From Levyella massiliensis (GTDB lineage Bacteria; Bacillota; Clostridia; Tissierellales; Peptoniphilaceae), in NCBI RefSeq assembly GCF_000308275.2, contig NZ_HG529490.1:337695-401694 (forward strand): DNA of 64,000 nt, given 5' to 3'. The notes under the pieces are model-generated. The model saw nothing but the letters and a program-made list of their open reading frames with translations. It did no database searches and had not been told where the DNA came from. This document shows, piece by piece, positions 63,127-64,000 of this stretch. The number at the start of each line of letters is the position of its first letter. The stretch's first letter is position 1. A program made the translations under genes and the position numbers.

Positions 63127-64000
63127 ATGAGTCTATCGGGGAAACGCATACTCGTCGGGGTGTCCGGAGGCATTGCGATATATAAAACACTGGAGCTTTT
63201 GTCCCTCCTCAATAAAGCAGGGGCAGAAACTCATGTAGTTATGACCGAAAGCGCGACGCGTTTTGTGACACCCCTGACCTTTCAAACGATGTCGCAACAT
63301 AAGGTGTACACGGATCTTTTTGAAGAGAGTGACGGTTTCATTCCGCACATTGATCTCACGCGTGAAGCGGATGCCTTTTTGATTGCGCCGGCAACGGCCA
63401 ATGTATTGGCAAAAATGGCGCACGGAATGGCGGATGATTTGCTTTCCGCCACTGCTTTGGCCGCACATTGTCCCGTCATAGTGGCGCCGGCTATGAATGT
63501 GGTGATGTATCAAAATCCGGCAACGCAGGAGAATTTACAAATTCTTGAGAAACGCGGGATCCATGTGCTGTATCCCAACGAGGGATGGCTCGCCTGCCAG
63601 GAAGTCGGCACCGGTCGCATGCCGGAAGCCACAGAACTTTTTGAAGCGCTGGACACTTTCTTTACCGAAAAAGATTTAGCCGGTACCAAGATTTTGGTCA
63701 CGGCCGGCCCAACCAAAGAACGATTGGATCCGGTGCGTTTTCTGACCAATGACTCTTCCGGCAAACAAGGCGTTGCCATTGCACGTCGTGCGCAGAAGCG
63801 CGGTGCGGAAGTCACCTTGGTTCATGGCGATATAAAAGTTCCGGTACCGATCCATGTGCGTGATATTCCGGTGGAATCGACAGAGGATATGTTGGAGGCC
63901 TTGAAAAAGGAATTTCCGGCAACGGACGTGCTCATTATGGCTGCTGCTCCGGCAGATTTTCGACCGGTAGAGGAACAGACGCAGAAAATCAAAGGCTTGG
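63127..64000 (+). CDS. coaBC: CoaBC: phosphopantothenoylcysteine decarboxylase/synthetase (3' truncated by window)
   Basis: ATG 63127 directly after the rpoZ TAA; 291 codons are visible before the window ends. CoaC flavoprotein part: LVGVSGGIAIYKTLELL, HIDLTREADAFLIAPATANV, APAMNVVMY and ACQEVGTGRMPE with the active-site Cys. The CoaB part begins at ~181 with ILVTAGPTKERLDPVRFLTN and is incomplete. It makes phosphopantetheine from phosphopantothenate and cysteine. No RBS of its own is clear, so translation is probably coupled to rpoZ. Confidence 0.95.
   Translation, partial: MSLSGKRILVGVSGGIAIYKTLELLSLLNKAGAETHVVMTESATRFVTPLTFQTMSQHKVYTDLFEESDGFIPHIDLTREADAFLIAPATANVLAKMAHGMADDLLSATALAAHCPVIVAPAMNVVMYQNPATQENLQILEKRGIHVLYPNEGWLACQEVGTGRMPEATELFEALDTFFTEKDLAGTKILVTAGPTKERLDPVRFLTNDSSGKQGVAIARRAQKRGAEVTLVHGDIKVPVPIHVRDIPVESTEDMLEALKKEFPATDVLIMAAAPADFRPVEEQTQKIKGL

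Overview
The window is chromosomal DNA of a low-to-mid GC Gram-positive anaerobe (Bacillota). The gene families and their order (IreB-RuvX-DUF1292-RNase J, RqcP-DivIC-TilS-Hpt-FtsH, an mraZ-led division cluster, a T-box leader, strong AGGAGG ribosome sites, sortase-type surface protein, rubrerythrin) point to Clostridia/Tissierellia, perhaps a Peptoniphilaceae-like coccus; this placement is inference. No sporulation genes sit in the places where Bacillus carries them (rqcP-divIC-tilS, dcw), so a non-sporulating organism is likely.

Layout. 1-600: end of an rRNA operon (23S 3' end, 5S, terminator). 800-5031: a four-gene operon of zinc-ribbon/SHOCT and VWA-C-type-lectin proteins plus a lipoprotein glycoside hydrolase 3. 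5096-10730: rubrerythrin, tRNA-Ala, a D,D-carboxypeptidase, a SHIRT/Cna-B surface protein and a cyclophilin, separated by unusually large non-coding stretches. 10795-16278: tRNA-Thr, a T-box-controlled BrnQ carrier, prolyl aminopeptidase, an NSS-family transporter and a zinc metallopeptidase. 16521-27619: a long plus-strand run: HAD phosphatase, dUTPase, rqcP, divIC, tilS, hpt, ftsH, a membrane protein, pyrG, an ECF S component, coaX and dusB. 27684-32745: minus-strand operon of a class A PBP and a two-component system. 32915-37072: hflX, an IMPACT protein, yebC, a DUF1461 protein, lgt. 37073-37696: a striking repeat region and the mraZ promoter. 37697-47993: a reduced dcw cluster (mraZ, rsmH, ftsL, PBP, mraY, murD, ftsW, divIB, ftsZ) and nrdR. 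48044-60377: rarA, asnS, leuS, an Rrf2 regulator, alaS, ireB, ruvX, DUF1292, rnjA, U32 peptidase. 60406-64000: divergent rqcH versus gmk-rpoZ-coaBC (cut by the window end).

What works together. Much of the window builds the wall and septum: PBP1A with its own two-component system, Lgt, the dcw genes, the D,D-carboxypeptidase, the GH3 enzyme and a sorted surface protein. RqcP and RqcH are the two halves of ribosome quality control. CoaX, a putative vitamin S component next to it, and CoaBC are parts of CoA synthesis.

Most unusual item: between lgt and mraZ lie six copies of an element repeated at exactly 53 bp, each an inverted repeat whose arms covary, with linkers that read as Shine-Dalgarno-like purine runs on the minus strand. 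It is not coding and has no cas genes. Other leads are an orphan 450-base region at 9566-10020 with a leader-like micro-ORF, a perfect 12-bp palindrome inside the brnQ promoter, and the zinc-ribbon/VWA-lectin operon at 800-5031.
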